DNA of 64,000 bases from Denitromonas iodatirespirans. Lineage in GTDB: Bacteria; Pseudomonadota; Gammaproteobacteria; Burkholderiales; Rhodocyclaceae. The stretch spans positions 59,399 to 123,398 of the forward strand of contig NZ_JAEKFT010000013.1 of the NCBI RefSeq assembly GCF_018524365.1. Reading direction: 5' to 3'. Shown piece after piece: positions 40,449 to 51,796 of this stretch. The first letter of the stretch is position 1, and each line of letters starts with the position of its first letter. A model generated the notes under the pieces. It searched no databases. It was not told the DNA's origin and was given only the letters and a program-made list of their open reading frames with translations. A program made the position numbers and the translations under genes.

Positions 40449-40927
40449 GAGCGCGCCTCGCAGGCCGTCACGCGCCGGTCCATGTCACCGCCGGCCAGAT
40501 CGTCCGCGCCGGCCCGGGTCAGGGCGTGCACCAGGATCTCGTCCTCCTCGATGGCCACCGAGATAGTGCCCGGCGTGAGCGTGATCGAATTGGCATACAC
40601 CACCTGGCCGACCGGGCTCTGCTGGCTCATCTTGACGCGCAGCATTGTCGGGGAGATCGGCAGGTGCGGATGCACGATGAGCTTGGAGACGGTCCAGGCG
40701 GACTTGACGATCTCGACGATCAACCACGGCCAGTAACCCATCACCCCACGCCCCAGGTGCAGCGGATGCCCCTCCTGGTCGACCACGTCCATGCGGCGGG
40801 CGAACCACACCACCGCCACCGACGAGAGCAGCCCGAGCGTCATCAGGAAGGGCGTGAAGTAGCCCGACAGAAGCAACCAGAATGCAAACAGGGAAAAGAC
40901 GACGCTGATCGAGTGAAACCTGAGCAT
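40445..40927 (-). CDS. mnhE: Na+/H+ antiporter subunit E (MnhE)
   Basis: A 160-residue protein with two to three spans and a soluble domain that ends in NSITLTPGTISVAIEEDEIL, the MnhE signature. It is the first gene of the operon. ATG at 40927 is chosen; the longer upstream frame has no family match. The intergenic segment before it (40928-41086) shows a TAAAAT box but no convincing -35. Confidence 0.93.
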   Translation of the reverse strand: MLRFHSISVVFSLFAFWLLLSGYFTPFLMTLGLLSSVAVVWFARRMDVVDQEGHPLHLGRGVMGYWPWLIVEIVKSAWTVSKLIVHPHLPISPTMLRVKMSQQSPVGQVVYANSITLTPGTISVAIEEDEILVHALTRAGADDLAGGDMDRRVTACEARS

Positions 40928-41086
40928 ATGTCTATGGCCCATCGGAACACGGGAAAACGACCGCCGCCAGGCGGACTCGCGCCCCCAGTGTGTCAGAAAC
41001 ATAACTGCGGTGTCGAAAGCTAGCCCCATCACAGTACGCGATTTTAGCCAGACACGGGAACCCCTGCAGGTCATCGCCCCCCGAAT

Positions 41087-42037
41087 TCATGCGAGTCGAT
41101 TGCGGGGCGAGGCGGCCAGAAAGGCCTCGATATTGGCCACCACCTGCTCCGCCATGGCCTGCATCGCCTCGGCCGATGCCCAGGCCACATGCGGGGTCAG
41201 GATCAGGTTGGGGATGTCGGCGGCCAGCAGCGGATGATCCGCCGGCGGGGGCTCGACCGAGAGCACGTCGATGGCGGCGCCGGCGATGTCGCCGCGGCGC
41301 AGCGCCTCGGCCAGCGCGGCCTCATCCACCAGCGCGCCGCGGGCGGTGTTGATCAGAAAGGCCTGCGGCTTCATCGCCTGCAGCGCGGCGGCGTCGATCA
41401 TGCCGCGGGTATCGGCGTTGAGCGGACAGTGCAGCGACACGACATCCGCCTCGCGCAGCATCTGCTCGAAGCTCACGCGGCCGGGCCGCACCTGCGCGGC
41501 GGCAGGGCGCTCGGACCACAGGATGCGCATGCCGAAGGCCTCGGCCAGGCGGGCCACCCCCTGTCCCAGGCTGCCCTGCCCGACCAGCCCCAGGGTGGCA
41601 CCGCGCAAATCGCGCATCGGATGGTCGAGAAAACAGAAATGGCGCGAGGTGGGCCAGCGGCCGGCCCCTACGTCCCGATGGTAGGCAATCAGTTGGCGCG
41701 ACAAGGCCAGCATCAGGCCGATCACATGCTCCGGCACCGAGGTTTCGGCATAGCCGCGCACATTGCTGACCACCAGCCCGCGCGCCCGGCAGGCCGCCAG
41801 ATCGATGTTGTCCGACCCGGTGGCGGCCAGCGCGATCATGCGCAACTCGGGCAACTGGGCCAACACCGCGGCGTCGAGACGCAGCTTGTTGATGACGGCT
41901 ACCTGGGCGCCGCGCAGGCGGGGCACGATATCGGCCGGCGACGTGTACGGAAAGTCGACCCACGTGTGGGGCTGCGCCGGGCGGGGAAAATCGGCGGCCA
42001 CCGAGCCCCGCTCGAGAAACACAATCCTGGGTTCCAT
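41087..42037 (-). CDS. D-2-hydroxyacid dehydrogenase (glycerate/hydroxypyruvate reductase-like)
   Basis: A 316-residue cytosolic NAD(P)-dependent enzyme. The nucleotide-binding loop GLVGQGSLGQGVARLAEAFG and the catalytic arginine, glutamate and histidine segments (NTARGALVDEAAL, AIDVLSVEPP, LTPHVAW) are all present. Substrates in this family include glycerate, hydroxypyruvate and other 2-ketoacids; HprA is a good guess from the neighbourhood of an IclR regulator. ATG at 42037 has GGAGG ten bases upstream. Divergent from the iclR gene. Confidence 0.9.
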   Translation of the reverse strand: MEPRIVFLERGSVAADFPRPAQPHTWVDFPYTSPADIVPRLRGAQVAVINKLRLDAAVLAQLPELRMIALAATGSDNIDLAACRARGLVVSNVRGYAETSVPEHVIGLMLALSRQLIAYHRDVGAGRWPTSRHFCFLDHPMRDLRGATLGLVGQGSLGQGVARLAEAFGMRILWSERPAAAQVRPGRVSFEQMLREADVVSLHCPLNADTRGMIDAAALQAMKPQAFLINTARGALVDEAALAEALRRGDIAGAAIDVLSVEPPPADHPLLAADIPNLILTPHVAWASAEAMQAMAEQVVANIEAFLAASPRNRLA

Positions 42038-42084
42038 GCCGTCATTGCCTCCGGGCCGATCCGTCACCATGTCACGATACGGTG

Positions 42085-42099
42085 TTTCACTAGGCGAAA
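42085..42099. promoter_or_regulatory. candidate IclR operator between divergent genes
   Basis: The imperfect palindrome TTTC-A-C-TAG-G-C-GAAA lies in the 105-base gap between the dehydrogenase and the iclR gene, 44 bases before the latter. The TTTC/GAAA half-sites resemble binding sites of several IclR-family members. Confidence 0.45.
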
Positions 42100-42142
42100 T
42101 GTACGGGACTCAAGTACCATGAGGCTACTAGGGAAAGCCGCA

Positions 42143-42937
42143 ATGAAACCATCGAAAGACGCCTCCGCCCCCGAACAGAAGACCTCGATCCAGGTCATCG
42201 AACGCATGATGTCCCTGCTCGACGTCCTGGCCGAGCATGCCGACCCGGTGCCGCTCAAGCAACTGGCCGCGCAGACCGGTCTGCATCCGTCCACCGCCCA
42301 CCGCATCCTCGGCGCCATGACGAGCAGCGGCTTCGTCGAGCGCACCGACAACGGCATCTACCGGCTCGGCATTCGCCTGCTTGAGCTCGGCGCACTGGTC
42401 AAGTCGCGCATCTCGCTGCGCGAGACGGCGATCGTCGCCATGCTCGAACTGCATCAGCGCACCGGGGAGAGCGTCAACCTGGGTATTCGCGACGGCGACC
42501 AGATCGTCTATATCGAGCGCACCTCGAGCGGCCGCTCGTCGGTGCGCGTGGTCCACATCGTCGGCGCCCGAGCCCCGCTGCACACCACCGCCACCGGCAA
42601 GCTGTTCCTGGCCGACGACGGTCTGCCCAAGGTGCGGGACTACGCCAAACGTACCGGCCTGCCCGGCTCCACCGCCACCTCGATCCGCGAACTGCCGGCG
42701 CTCGAAAAGGAACTGGACAAGGTCCGCCGCCACGAAGTGGCCTATGACATGGAAGAGGTGGAAAACGGCGTGCGATGCATCGCCGCGGGGATTCGGGACG
42801 ACAGCGGCGCACTGGTCGCCGGCCTGTCGCTATCGACCCCGGCCGAGCGTTTCAACCCGGACTGGGCGCCGGTGATCCTCGACACCGCCCGCAATATCTC
42901 GCGGGCCCTGGGCTACCGCCCGCGCGAGGCGGGCTGA
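42143..42937 (+). CDS. IclR-family transcriptional regulator
   Basis: A 264-residue regulator with a winged helix-turn-helix (about 20-75: LLDVLAEHADPVPLKQLAAQ, then TGLHPSTAHRILGAMTSSGF) and an effector domain of the IclR type (about 85-260) ending with the usual TPAERFN... segment. ATG at 42143 has AGGGAA seven bases upstream. It is divergent from the hydroxyacid dehydrogenase, which it probably controls. The effector is unknown; 2-keto or hydroxy acids are plausible. Its stop is one base from the convergent pbpG-like gene. Confidence 0.92.
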   Translation: MKPSKDASAPEQKTSIQVIERMMSLLDVLAEHADPVPLKQLAAQTGLHPSTAHRILGAMTSSGFVERTDNGIYRLGIRLLELGALVKSRISLRETAIVAMLELHQRTGESVNLGIRDGDQIVYIERTSSGRSSVRVVHIVGARAPLHTTATGKLFLADDGLPKVRDYAKRTGLPGSTATSIRELPALEKELDKVRRHEVAYDMEEVENGVRCIAAGIRDDSGALVAGLSLSTPAERFNPDWAPVILDTARNISRALGYRPREAG

Positions 42938-42938
42938 G

Positions 42939-43850
42939 TCACCCCTTGGCGCCCTTGTGCGCCATCACCACGGCGTCCCAAGGCCGCCGTGCCAGCCACT
43001 TCTGCAGGCGCCGGGCATCGGCCGTGCGGGTGCGGCTGCCGAAGGAATCGAGCAGTACCACCAGCACCGGGCGCCCGCGCAGCCACGCCTGCATCACCAG
43101 GCAGCGGCCGGCCTCTTCGATATAGCCGGTCTTCGAGACGCGGATCTCCCAACCCGGATCCCGCACCAGCGGGTTGGTATTGCGGAATTCGCGCGCGCCG
43201 CGGTTCAGCGCCACCGTATGCGCGCTGTCGGTCGAAAATCGACGGATCAGCGGATAGTCCGCAGCGGCCTTCAGCAGCACCGACAGATCCCGCGCGGTCG
43301 ACACATTGTCGGCACTCAGGCCGGTGGCTTCGACGAAACGGCTGTGCGCCATGCCGAGCTGACGTGCCTTGGCGTTCATGGCCTTGGCAAACGCCCGCAG
43401 CCCGCCCGGGTAGTAGCGCGACAGGGCCGACGCGGCACGGTTCTCGGACGACATCAGGGCCAGGCGCAGCAAATCTTCGCGACTGAGCCGGCTGCCGATC
43501 GGCAGGCGCGAGCTGCTCTTGCGCAAGCGGTCGCGGTCGGCCTCGGTGACGGTGAGCATCTCGGACAAGGATTGTCCGCTGTCGAGAATGACCATGGCGG
43601 TCATCAGCTTGGTGATCGATGCGATCGGCGCCACGCGATCGGCGTTGCGCGCCAGCAGCGCTTCGCCACTGCGCTGGTCGACGATCAGAAAGGCCTCCGA
43701 GCGCAATTCCGGGCTGTCCGACCGCGCCGCTTCGGCCAACAGCGGGCGCGCCGACCGCGCGGCGCCGGCTCGTTCGGGCGGGGCGGCCATCGTCGTCGCG
43801 GCCATGCCGGCCCCCAGCCACAGGGCCATCAGGAATCGTCGGATCTTCAT
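42939..43850 (-). CDS. pbpG: D-alanyl-D-alanine endopeptidase (PBP7-like)
   Basis: A 303-residue periplasmic serine peptidase that cuts peptidoglycan cross-links. A signal peptide (about 1-23, cleavage near TMA-AP) is followed by the SxxK motif S78-I-T-K81, the SxN motif S135-E-N137, and a KTG motif in RVSKTGYIEE. Length and order match the PBP7/8 (PbpG) type, which lacks a C-terminal amphipathic anchor. ATG at 43850 is chosen for the signal peptide; an upstream ATG at 43859 is possible. Confidence 0.92.
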   Translation of the reverse strand: MKIRRFLMALWLGAGMAATTMAAPPERAGAARSARPLLAEAARSDSPELRSEAFLIVDQRSGEALLARNADRVAPIASITKLMTAMVILDSGQSLSEMLTVTEADRDRLRKSSSRLPIGSRLSREDLLRLALMSSENRAASALSRYYPGGLRAFAKAMNAKARQLGMAHSRFVEATGLSADNVSTARDLSVLLKAAADYPLIRRFSTDSAHTVALNRGAREFRNTNPLVRDPGWEIRVSKTGYIEEAGRCLVMQAWLRGRPVLVVLLDSFGSRTRTADARRLQKWLARRPWDAVVMAHKGAKG

Positions 43851-43947
43851 CGGTCTCATTGCGATCAGCGTAGGCAAATTATCCATAAAAATCCAATACT
43901 CAGCGCGTGTTTCTCAACAAATTTCTCACACAACTCACGGCGCGCGC

Positions 43948-45078
43948 TCAAAGGCGCAGAAAGTCGGCCACGGCCTGCCGGCGGGCCATGGTGTCGTCGT
44001 AGCCCAGCGACATCAAGGCGCGCGTGAACGCCGGCTCGAACAGCAGATACGACAGCAGGGTGGAGCCGCTGGTGCGCATGGCGCCCACGCCCCGCAAGAC
44101 CGTGCGCAGCAGTGGCGGCAAGCTGCGCCGATGCTGGCCGGCGATAGCATCGATGCGCCGTGACGGAGATATCACCAGAGTTTCGATCGGCCGCAGGGTA
44201 AGCCCCGCCGCCGTGCGCTGCGAGGCGGTAAACGCGCTGAGCGTGGCGTTGATGCGCTCCAGCCGTTCGAGGTCCACCGCCAGGCTGTCGAGGAAGATGC
44301 TCGACATGGCATGGCCGGCGATCTGCGCCAGCGACGGATAACTATGGGCGCGCTGGCGCCCCTCCTCGGCCAGCCGGCCGGAGCCGATCACCAGGATCCG
44401 GTCGGCCCCCAAATGCACCGCCGGGCTGATCGGCGCAAGCTGCCGCATCGAGCCGTCGCCGAAATACTCGCGATGGATACGCACCGCCGGGAACACGAAG
44501 GGAATGGCGCTGGAGGCCATCAGGTGCGGCACCGACAATTCGGTGCGCACGCCGAGGCGCTGGGCACGCCGCCACGGCAACACACCGTCGGCGGCCTGAA
44601 AGAAGGCCAGGCTCTCGCCCGAGGTATAGCCAGAGGCGGTGACGCTGACCGCATGCAGATGACCGTCGCGAATGGCCCGGCCGATGGCCGAGAAATCGAG
44701 CGTGTTCTCGAGCAGCCGGGCCAGCGGCGCGTTGTCGAGCAGCGAGCGCGGCGTCTGGCGGAACAACCAGCCGGTGAGCAAGGCCGAGCCCCAGCGGGCG
44801 CCGGTGCCGGCCAGCGCCGGAAAATCGGTGCGATACACCTGGTCGACATGAAAATTGCGCCAGATCCACGACACCTTGCGCACCGCCCGCGGGAAGTCGT
44901 CGGCAAACACTGCCAGCGAGGCGGCATTGATGCCGCCCGCCGAGGTGCCGCACAGAATCGGGAAGGGATTGCCGGGCCGGCGCCCCCACAGCTCGCGGAT
45001 GGCATTGAGCACGCCGACCTGATAGGCCGCGCGCGCCCCGCCCCCGGTCAACACCAGCGCGGCCTTCTCAGTTGTCAT
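43948..45078 (-). CDS. patatin-like phospholipase
   Basis: A 376-residue serine hydrolase. The oxyanion loop TGGGARAAYQ (11-20), the nucleophile elbow GTSAGG (S46) and the catalytic DG (YFGDGSMRQL, about residue 205) are all present, forming the Ser-Asp dyad of patatins. No signal peptide or membrane span is visible, so it is a cytosolic or peripheral enzyme. The residues beyond about 300 are an extension with no known motif. Its role, membrane lipid turnover or a toxin-like phospholipase, cannot be decided. Confidence 0.92.
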   Translation of the reverse strand: MTTEKAALVLTGGGARAAYQVGVLNAIRELWGRRPGNPFPILCGTSAGGINAASLAVFADDFPRAVRKVSWIWRNFHVDQVYRTDFPALAGTGARWGSALLTGWLFRQTPRSLLDNAPLARLLENTLDFSAIGRAIRDGHLHAVSVTASGYTSGESLAFFQAADGVLPWRRAQRLGVRTELSVPHLMASSAIPFVFPAVRIHREYFGDGSMRQLAPISPAVHLGADRILVIGSGRLAEEGRQRAHSYPSLAQIAGHAMSSIFLDSLAVDLERLERINATLSAFTASQRTAAGLTLRPIETLVISPSRRIDAIAGQHRRSLPPLLRTVLRGVGAMRTSGSTLLSYLLFEPAFTRALMSLGYDDTMARRQAVADFLRL

Positions 45079-45145
45079 CCCGCCCCTCCTGCCTGATACC
45101 GGCAACTACGGCCGGGGGGCGTCAAGCTTTAGGGACCGCCGGCTT

Positions 45146-45177
45146 CCGTTCGGCGGCCGGACGGCACCGCCGAACGG
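45146..45177. repeat. perfect 11-pair hairpin after maeB
   Basis: CCGTTCGGCGG, ten bases, CCGCCGAACGG. It lies 14 bases beyond the stop of maeB but has no T-run on either side, so it is probably an mRNA stabiliser or a rho-type pause, not a standard terminator. Confidence 0.45.
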
Positions 45178-45190
45178 TCTCGACTACGCC

Positions 45191-47473
45191 TCAGGCCTGC
45201 TCGGCCATGGCCTCGACCACCGTCAGGGCCGTCATGTTCACGATGCGCCGCACCGTTGCCGTGGGGGTGAGGATATGCGCCGGCTTGGCCGCCCCGAGCA
45301 GGATCGGCCCCACCGTCACGCCCTCGCCGGCGGCGGTCTTGAGCAGGTTGAAGGCGATGTTCGCCGCATCCAGCGTCGGGAAGATCAGCAGGTTGGCGTC
45401 CTCACGCATGCGCGCGTTGGGAAATATCTGCGTGCGGGTGGCGGCGTCGAGCGCAGCGTCGCCGTGCATTTCGCCTTCTACCTCGATGTCCGGATGCTGC
45501 TCGTGCAGCAGGCGCAGGGCTTCGCGCATCTTGATCGAGGTGGGCGAGTCGTCGGAGCCGAAGCTCGAATGCGAGAGCAAGGCCACCTTGGGCTCGATGC
45601 CGAAGCGGCGCATCTCCTCGGCGGCCATCACGGTCATCTCGACCAACTGAGCCGGGGTCGGATCGTAGGTCACATAGGTGTCGGCCATGAACACCGTACG
45701 CCCCGGCAGGTTGATCAGGTTGACGGTGTAGCACTTGCTGGCCGTCGCCTTGCGGCCCAGCACATCTTCGATGAACTTGAGGTGCAGCTGATGCATGCCG
45801 TAGGTGCCGCAGATCATGCCGTCGGCGTGGCCGAACTTGAGCAGCAGCGCGCCGATCAGCGTCGAGCGGCGGCGCACCTCGCGCTTGGCGAATTCCACCG
45901 ACACGCCGCTGCGCTCCATCAGCCCGTGATAGTGCTGCCACAGGGTGTCGAAGCGCGGGTCCGAATCGGGATTGATCAGCTCGAAATCGGTGTCGGCCTG
46001 CAGGCGCAGACCGAAGCGTTCGATGTTGTTCATCACCACGGACGGGCGGCCGACCAGGATCGGCCGCGCCAGACCTTCGTCGACCACGATCTGCACCGCA
46101 CGCAGCACCCGCTCGGACTCGCCCTCGCTGAAGATGATGCGCTTGGGATTGCGCTTGGCGGCGGCGAACACCGGTTTCATGATCAGGCCCGAGCGCCACA
46201 CGAAGCTGTTGAGCAAGGTGGTATAGGCGTCCCAGTCGGTGATCGGCCGCGTCGCCACGCCGGATTCCATCGCCGCACGGGCCACCGCCGGCGCGATGAG
46301 CACGATCAGGCGCGGATCGAAGGGCCGCGGGATGATGTACTCGGCACCGAAGCCGGCGACCTTCTCGCCATAGGCGGCCGCCACGATGTCGCTCTGCTCG
46401 GCGCGCGCCAGCTCGGCAATCGCCTTGACCGCCGCCATCTTCATCTCGTCGGTGATGGTGGTGGCGCCGACGTCCAGCGCCCCGCGGAAGATGAACGGGA
46501 AGCACAGCACGTTGTTGACCTGGTTCGGATAGTCCGAGCGGCCGGTGGCGATGATCGCGTCGTCGCGCACCGCCTTCACGTCCTCGGGCAGGATCTCCGG
46601 GCGCGGGTTGGCCAGCGCCAGCACCAGCGGCTTGGCGGCCATCTTGCGCACCATGTCCTGCTTGAGCACGCCGCCGGCCGACAGGCCGAGGAACACATCC
46701 GCCCCTTCGATGATCTCGCCCAGCGTGCGCGCCTCGGTGGGCTTGGCGTAGCGCGCCTTGATCGGGTCCATCAGCGTGGTGCGCCCTTCGTACACCACGC
46801 CCTCGATATCGGTCACCCAGATGTTCTCGACCGGCACGCCGAGCATCACCAGCAGATCCAGGCAGGCCAGCGCCGCGGCACCGGCGCCGGAGGTCACCAG
46901 CTTGACGTTCTTCAGGTCCTTGCCCTGCAGGTGCAGGCCGTTGAGCACCGCCGCACCGACGACGATCGCCGTGCCGTGCTGGTCGTCATGGAAGACCGGG
47001 ATGTTCATCCGCTCGCGCAGCTTCTTCTCGATGTAGAAGCACTCGGGCGCCTTGATGTCTTCGAGGTTGATGCCGCCGAAGGTCGGCTCCAGCGCGGCGA
47101 TCATGTCGATCAGCTTGTCGGCGTCGGGCTCGTTGATCTCCAGGTCGAACACATCGATGTCGGCGAACTTCTTGAACAGCACGCCCTTGCCTTCCATCAC
47201 CGGCTTGGCCGCCAGCGGGCCGATGTTGCCCAGGCCGAGCACCGCGGTGCCGTTGGTGACCACGCCGATCAGATTGCTGCGCGCCGTCAGGTTGGCGGCC
47301 TCGGCAGGCGAATCGACGATCGCCTCGCAGGCAGCCGCGACACCCGGCGAATAGGCCAACGACAGATCCTGCTGGTTGGTCAGCGCCTTGGTCGGCGTGA
47401 CGGCGATTTTTCCGGGCCGCGGGTAACGGTGGTACTCCAGCGCGGCTTCGCGAATCGATTCGTCCATGGGCAT
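45191..47473 (-). CDS. maeB: NADP-dependent malic enzyme with phosphotransacetylase-like tail
   Basis: A 760-residue enzyme that decarboxylates malate to pyruvate with formation of NADPH. The N-terminal malic-enzyme part (about 1-425) shows the [24 protein letters not shown] and [15 protein letters not shown] segments (nucleotide loop [13 protein letters not shown]). The C-terminal part (about 430-760) resembles phosphotransacetylase, is catalytically inactive in E. coli MaeB and there binds acetyl-CoA as regulator. AGGAG lies six bases before the first ATG. Divergent from pckG. Confidence 0.95.
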   Translation of the reverse strand: MPMDESIREAALEYHRYPRPGKIAVTPTKALTNQQDLSLAYSPGVAAACEAIVDSPAEAANLTARSNLIGVVTNGTAVLGLGNIGPLAAKPVMEGKGVLFKKFADIDVFDLEINEPDADKLIDMIAALEPTFGGINLEDIKAPECFYIEKKLRERMNIPVFHDDQHGTAIVVGAAVLNGLHLQGKDLKNVKLVTSGAGAAALACLDLLVMLGVPVENIWVTDIEGVVYEGRTTLMDPIKARYAKPTEARTLGEIIEGADVFLGLSAGGVLKQDMVRKMAAKPLVLALANPRPEILPEDVKAVRDDAIIATGRSDYPNQVNNVLCFPFIFRGALDVGATTITDEMKMAAVKAIAELARAEQSDIVAAAYGEKVAGFGAEYIIPRPFDPRLIVLIAPAVARAAMESGVATRPITDWDAYTTLLNSFVWRSGLIMKPVFAAAKRNPKRIIFSEGESERVLRAVQIVVDEGLARPILVGRPSVVMNNIERFGLRLQADTDFELINPDSDPRFDTLWQHYHGLMERSGVSVEFAKREVRRRSTLIGALLLKFGHADGMICGTYGMHQLHLKFIEDVLGRKATASKCYTVNLINLPGRTVFMADTYVTYDPTPAQLVEMTVMAAEEMRRFGIEPKVALLSHSSFGSDDSPTSIKMREALRLLHEQHPDIEVEGEMHGDAALDAATRTQIFPNARMREDANLLIFPTLDAANIAFNLLKTAAGEGVTVGPILLGAAKPAHILTPTATVRRIVNMTALTVVEAMAEQA

Positions 47474-47855
47474 CCTGGTCTCCTGATGAAGGGGGGCGGA
47501 AAAGCACCCCTAGGGTTTAACCTTATTATTGGAATAAGCTTTCATTTCCATGTCGGTGCCACCGCCAAATCGACCGATTCATTTCCCGATGTGCACTTTT
47601 TCCGCATCAGGATTTTCTCGTCGAGGGGCGGCGTGGCATAATAATAGGCTTTCGGAAGCGGCCTTGTCGCTTCGTGGTTTCCACATGTGTGCGCCACCTG
47701 GGGCGGCGCGCATTCGAGGCAGCACCTGGCATCCGCGGGCCGTTCACGCCTCGCGGCAAACGGGCAGGCGCCGCCTCGAGGACCGCTCGCCGCGGCGGCA
47801 AAGCTGATGGCGCGCGTTACGGTTTACAACCTGCAATCCTGGAGAATCCCGCGCC
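47474..47855. promoter_or_regulatory. shared regulatory region of maeB and pckG
   Basis: A 382-base gap between divergent genes. It is AT-rich near 47515-47545 and contains the inverted repeat CTTATT-ATTGG-AATAAG (47522-47538), a likely operator. CATAAT at 47637-47642 is a possible -10 for pckG, without a clear -35. No further gene is supported; a short frame inside has no ribosome-binding site. Confidence 0.4.
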
Positions 47856-49697
<1,842 letters not shown>

Positions 49698-49735
49698 GCC
49701 GCAACACCCGGTCGCCTGCCGGCGGCCTGCACTGC

Positions 49736-49770
49736 CAACAAGCGCCGCCGGTCGGCGCTTGTTGCATTTT
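49736..49770 (+). terminator. rho-independent terminator of pckG
   Basis: A perfect 12-pair stem CAACAAGCGCCG / CGGCGCTTGTTG with a five-base loop, then CATTTT. It lies 39 bases after the stop of pckG. Confidence 0.85.
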
Positions 49771-49823
49771 CACCCCGCCGCCGACCGTCCTATGATGGCC
49801 GACCCCCTGCCCGGACCTCGCTC

Positions 49824-50993
49824 ATGACTGCCCCGATCCTGTCCCTCGCCGACCGCATGGCCGACATCCGCCCCTTCCATGTGATGGAGTTGCTGCGCCG
49901 CGCGCGCGAGCTCGAAGCCCAGGGGCGCGACATCATCCACATGGAGATCGGCGAACCCGACTTCGCCAGCCCGCAGCCGGTGATCGAGGCGGCCACGCGC
50001 TTCCTGGCCCGCGGCGACGTCCATTACACCCCGGCGCTGGGCATCACGCCGCTGCGCGAAGCCATTGCCCGGTTCTATCAGGATCGCTTCGGCGCAGACG
50101 TCTCGCCCGAGCGCATCGTCGTCACCCCCGGCGCCTCCGGCGCACTGATGCTGGCGCTGGCGGCCACCACCAATCCGGGCGACACCTGGCTGCTGCCCGA
50201 CCCCACCTATCCGTCCAACCGTCATCTGGTGCGCGCCTTCGAAGGCGTGGCCCGCGCCGTGCCGGTCAGTGCCGACAGCGCCTACCAACCGACCGTTGCC
50301 GCCGTCGAAGCGGCCTGGCAGACGACCACCCGCGGCCTGGTGGTGGCCTCGCCGGCCAACCCCACCGGCACCCTGCTCGACCTGACCCAGATCGACGCCC
50401 TGCGCCGCTGCGTGCACGCCCGCGGCGGGCATTTGATCGTGGACGAGATCTACCAGGGCCTCACCTACGGCGTCGAGGCCAGCACCGCGCTCGAACGGAT
50501 GGACGACGTGTTCGTGGTCAACAGCTTCAGCAAGTATTTCGGCATGACCGGCTGGCGCCTCGGCTGGCTGGTGGCGCCCGAGGGCTATGCCCGCGAGATC
50601 GAGCGCCTGGCCCAGCACTTCTTCATCTCGGCCTCGACCATCGCCCAGCAAGCCGCCCTGGCCGCCTTCTCCCCGGCCTGCCTGGAGATCCTCGAAGCGC
50701 GCCGCCAGGCCTTCGCCGAGCGCCGCAATACGCTGCTGCCGGCGCTGCGCGAGCTGGGTTTCACGGTGGCCGCCGAGCCGCAGGGCGCGTTCTACATCTA
50801 CAGCGACATCAGCGCGCTAAGCGACGACAGCGAGGCCCTCGCCCGCCGGCTGATTGAAGAGGCCGGCGTGGCCGCCACACCAGGCATCGACTTCGGGGAC
50901 AACCGCCCGCAGCAGCATCTGCGCTTCGCCTACACCACCGGTCAGCACCGACTGGAAGAAGCCGTCGAGCGCATCCGCCGCGCGCTGGTGTAA
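49824..50993 (+). CDS. class I PLP aminotransferase
   Basis: A 389-residue cytosolic aminotransferase of fold type I. The motifs are GEPDFASP (about 43-50), PGASGALM, SPANPTGT (pocket asparagine), DEIYQGLTYG and the PLP-binding lysine in NSFSKYFGMTGWRLG (about 240). Substrate preference, aspartate- or other amino-acid-type, is not certain. It starts after the pckG terminator and is followed by a strong bidirectional terminator, so it is a single-gene unit. Confidence 0.93.
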   Translation: MTAPILSLADRMADIRPFHVMELLRRARELEAQGRDIIHMEIGEPDFASPQPVIEAATRFLARGDVHYTPALGITPLREAIARFYQDRFGADVSPERIVVTPGASGALMLALAATTNPGDTWLLPDPTYPSNRHLVRAFEGVARAVPVSADSAYQPTVAAVEAAWQTTTRGLVVASPANPTGTLLDLTQIDALRRCVHARGGHLIVDEIYQGLTYGVEASTALERMDDVFVVNSFSKYFGMTGWRLGWLVAPEGYAREIERLAQHFFISASTIAQQAALAAFSPACLEILEARRQAFAERRNTLLPALRELGFTVAAEPQGAFYIYSDISALSDDSEALARRLIEEAGVAATPGIDFGDNRPQQHLRFAYTTGQHRLEEAVERIRRALV

Positions 50994-51002
50994 AACCTTC
51001 TG

Positions 51003-51044
51003 GCGTAAAAAAGGGACGGCATCGCTGCCGTCCCTTTTTTACGC
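51003..51044. terminator. bidirectional rho-independent terminator
   Basis: An 18-pair perfect stem (GCGTAAAAAAGGGACGGC paired with its complement) with loop ATCGCT; A-rich on one arm and T-rich on the other, so it can stop transcription from both the aminotransferase and the transglycosylase gene. Confidence 0.9.
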
Positions 51045-51061
51045 CGTCCGGCGATATGCGC

Positions 51062-51796
51062 TCAGGCGTCGGCCTTGCCGGCCACCGCCGCCAGTCGCGC
51101 CTTCATCGCCAGCACCTTCTTGGCGTAGCGCGTGTTCTCGTCGCTCAAGGCCCCGCCGTAGTACTGCAGCGCGGACACCAGCGACCCGTAGCGACGCAGA
51201 CCTTCGTCGATGACCAGCGCGCCAACGCGCACATTGGTGACCGGATCGAACAAGGCATCCGGCGTGGCCCCCGGACCGATCTTGTCGAGGTGGAAACGCG
51301 GGATCACCTGCATCAGCCCCTGGGCGCCCACCGTGCTCTCGGCCATCGGATTGAAGCTCGACTCGATCGCCATCACCGCCACGATCAACAAGGGATCGAG
51401 CCCCAGCTCCTGCGCCGAGCGCTCCGCCCGCGCCAGCGGTTCCAGCAAGGCCGTTTGCGACACCCGATAGCGGCGCGCCACATAGCTGCGTACCCGCTCC
51501 AGCGCCGGCGACAGCGCGGCCTCGTCGGCATCGGCGCCCGCGGCGTGCTGAAGCAGTGCCTCGGGCGCACCGGCCGCAGCCTGGGCCACGTCCTCATGCG
51601 CCGCGGCCGACTCGGCGTGCGCCTGGGCCACGCTCAACAGCGGCCAGCCGGCGATGAGGGGGCGCGACTCCAGGGCCGACGCCAACAGCATCGCGATCGA
51701 CAGAACACCCATGGCGAGAACAATCCCGTGGGCAGCATGCTTGAGAAATGCACCGCAGCGCGACGCCGCGTGCATCATGACCAGTGCGTTCTTCAT
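51062..51796 (-). CDS. lytic transglycosylase, SLT domain
   Basis: A 244-residue secreted or membrane-anchored enzyme that cleaves the glycan strands of peptidoglycan. A signal peptide/anchor lies at about 22-45. The SLT domain (about 130-235) has the catalytic glutamate E145 in AIESSFNPMAES, followed by GAQGLMQVIP and LQYYGG segments. ATG at 51796 has GGAGG at good distance. It is preceded by a strong promoter and a leader of about 240 bases. Confidence 0.92.
   Translation of the reverse strand: MKNALVMMHAASRCGAFLKHAAHGIVLAMGVLSIAMLLASALESRPLIAGWPLLSVAQAHAESAAAHEDVAQAAAGAPEALLQHAAGADADEAALSPALERVRSYVARRYRVSQTALLEPLARAERSAQELGLDPLLIVAVMAIESSFNPMAESTVGAQGLMQVIPRFHLDKIGPGATPDALFDPVTNVRVGALVIDEGLRRYGSLVSALQYYGGALSDENTRYAKKVLAMKARLAAVAGKADA

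Noticed and set aside
45146..45177. Rho-independent terminator after maeB
   Set aside because: Good stem but no T-run on either strand; kept only as a hairpin.
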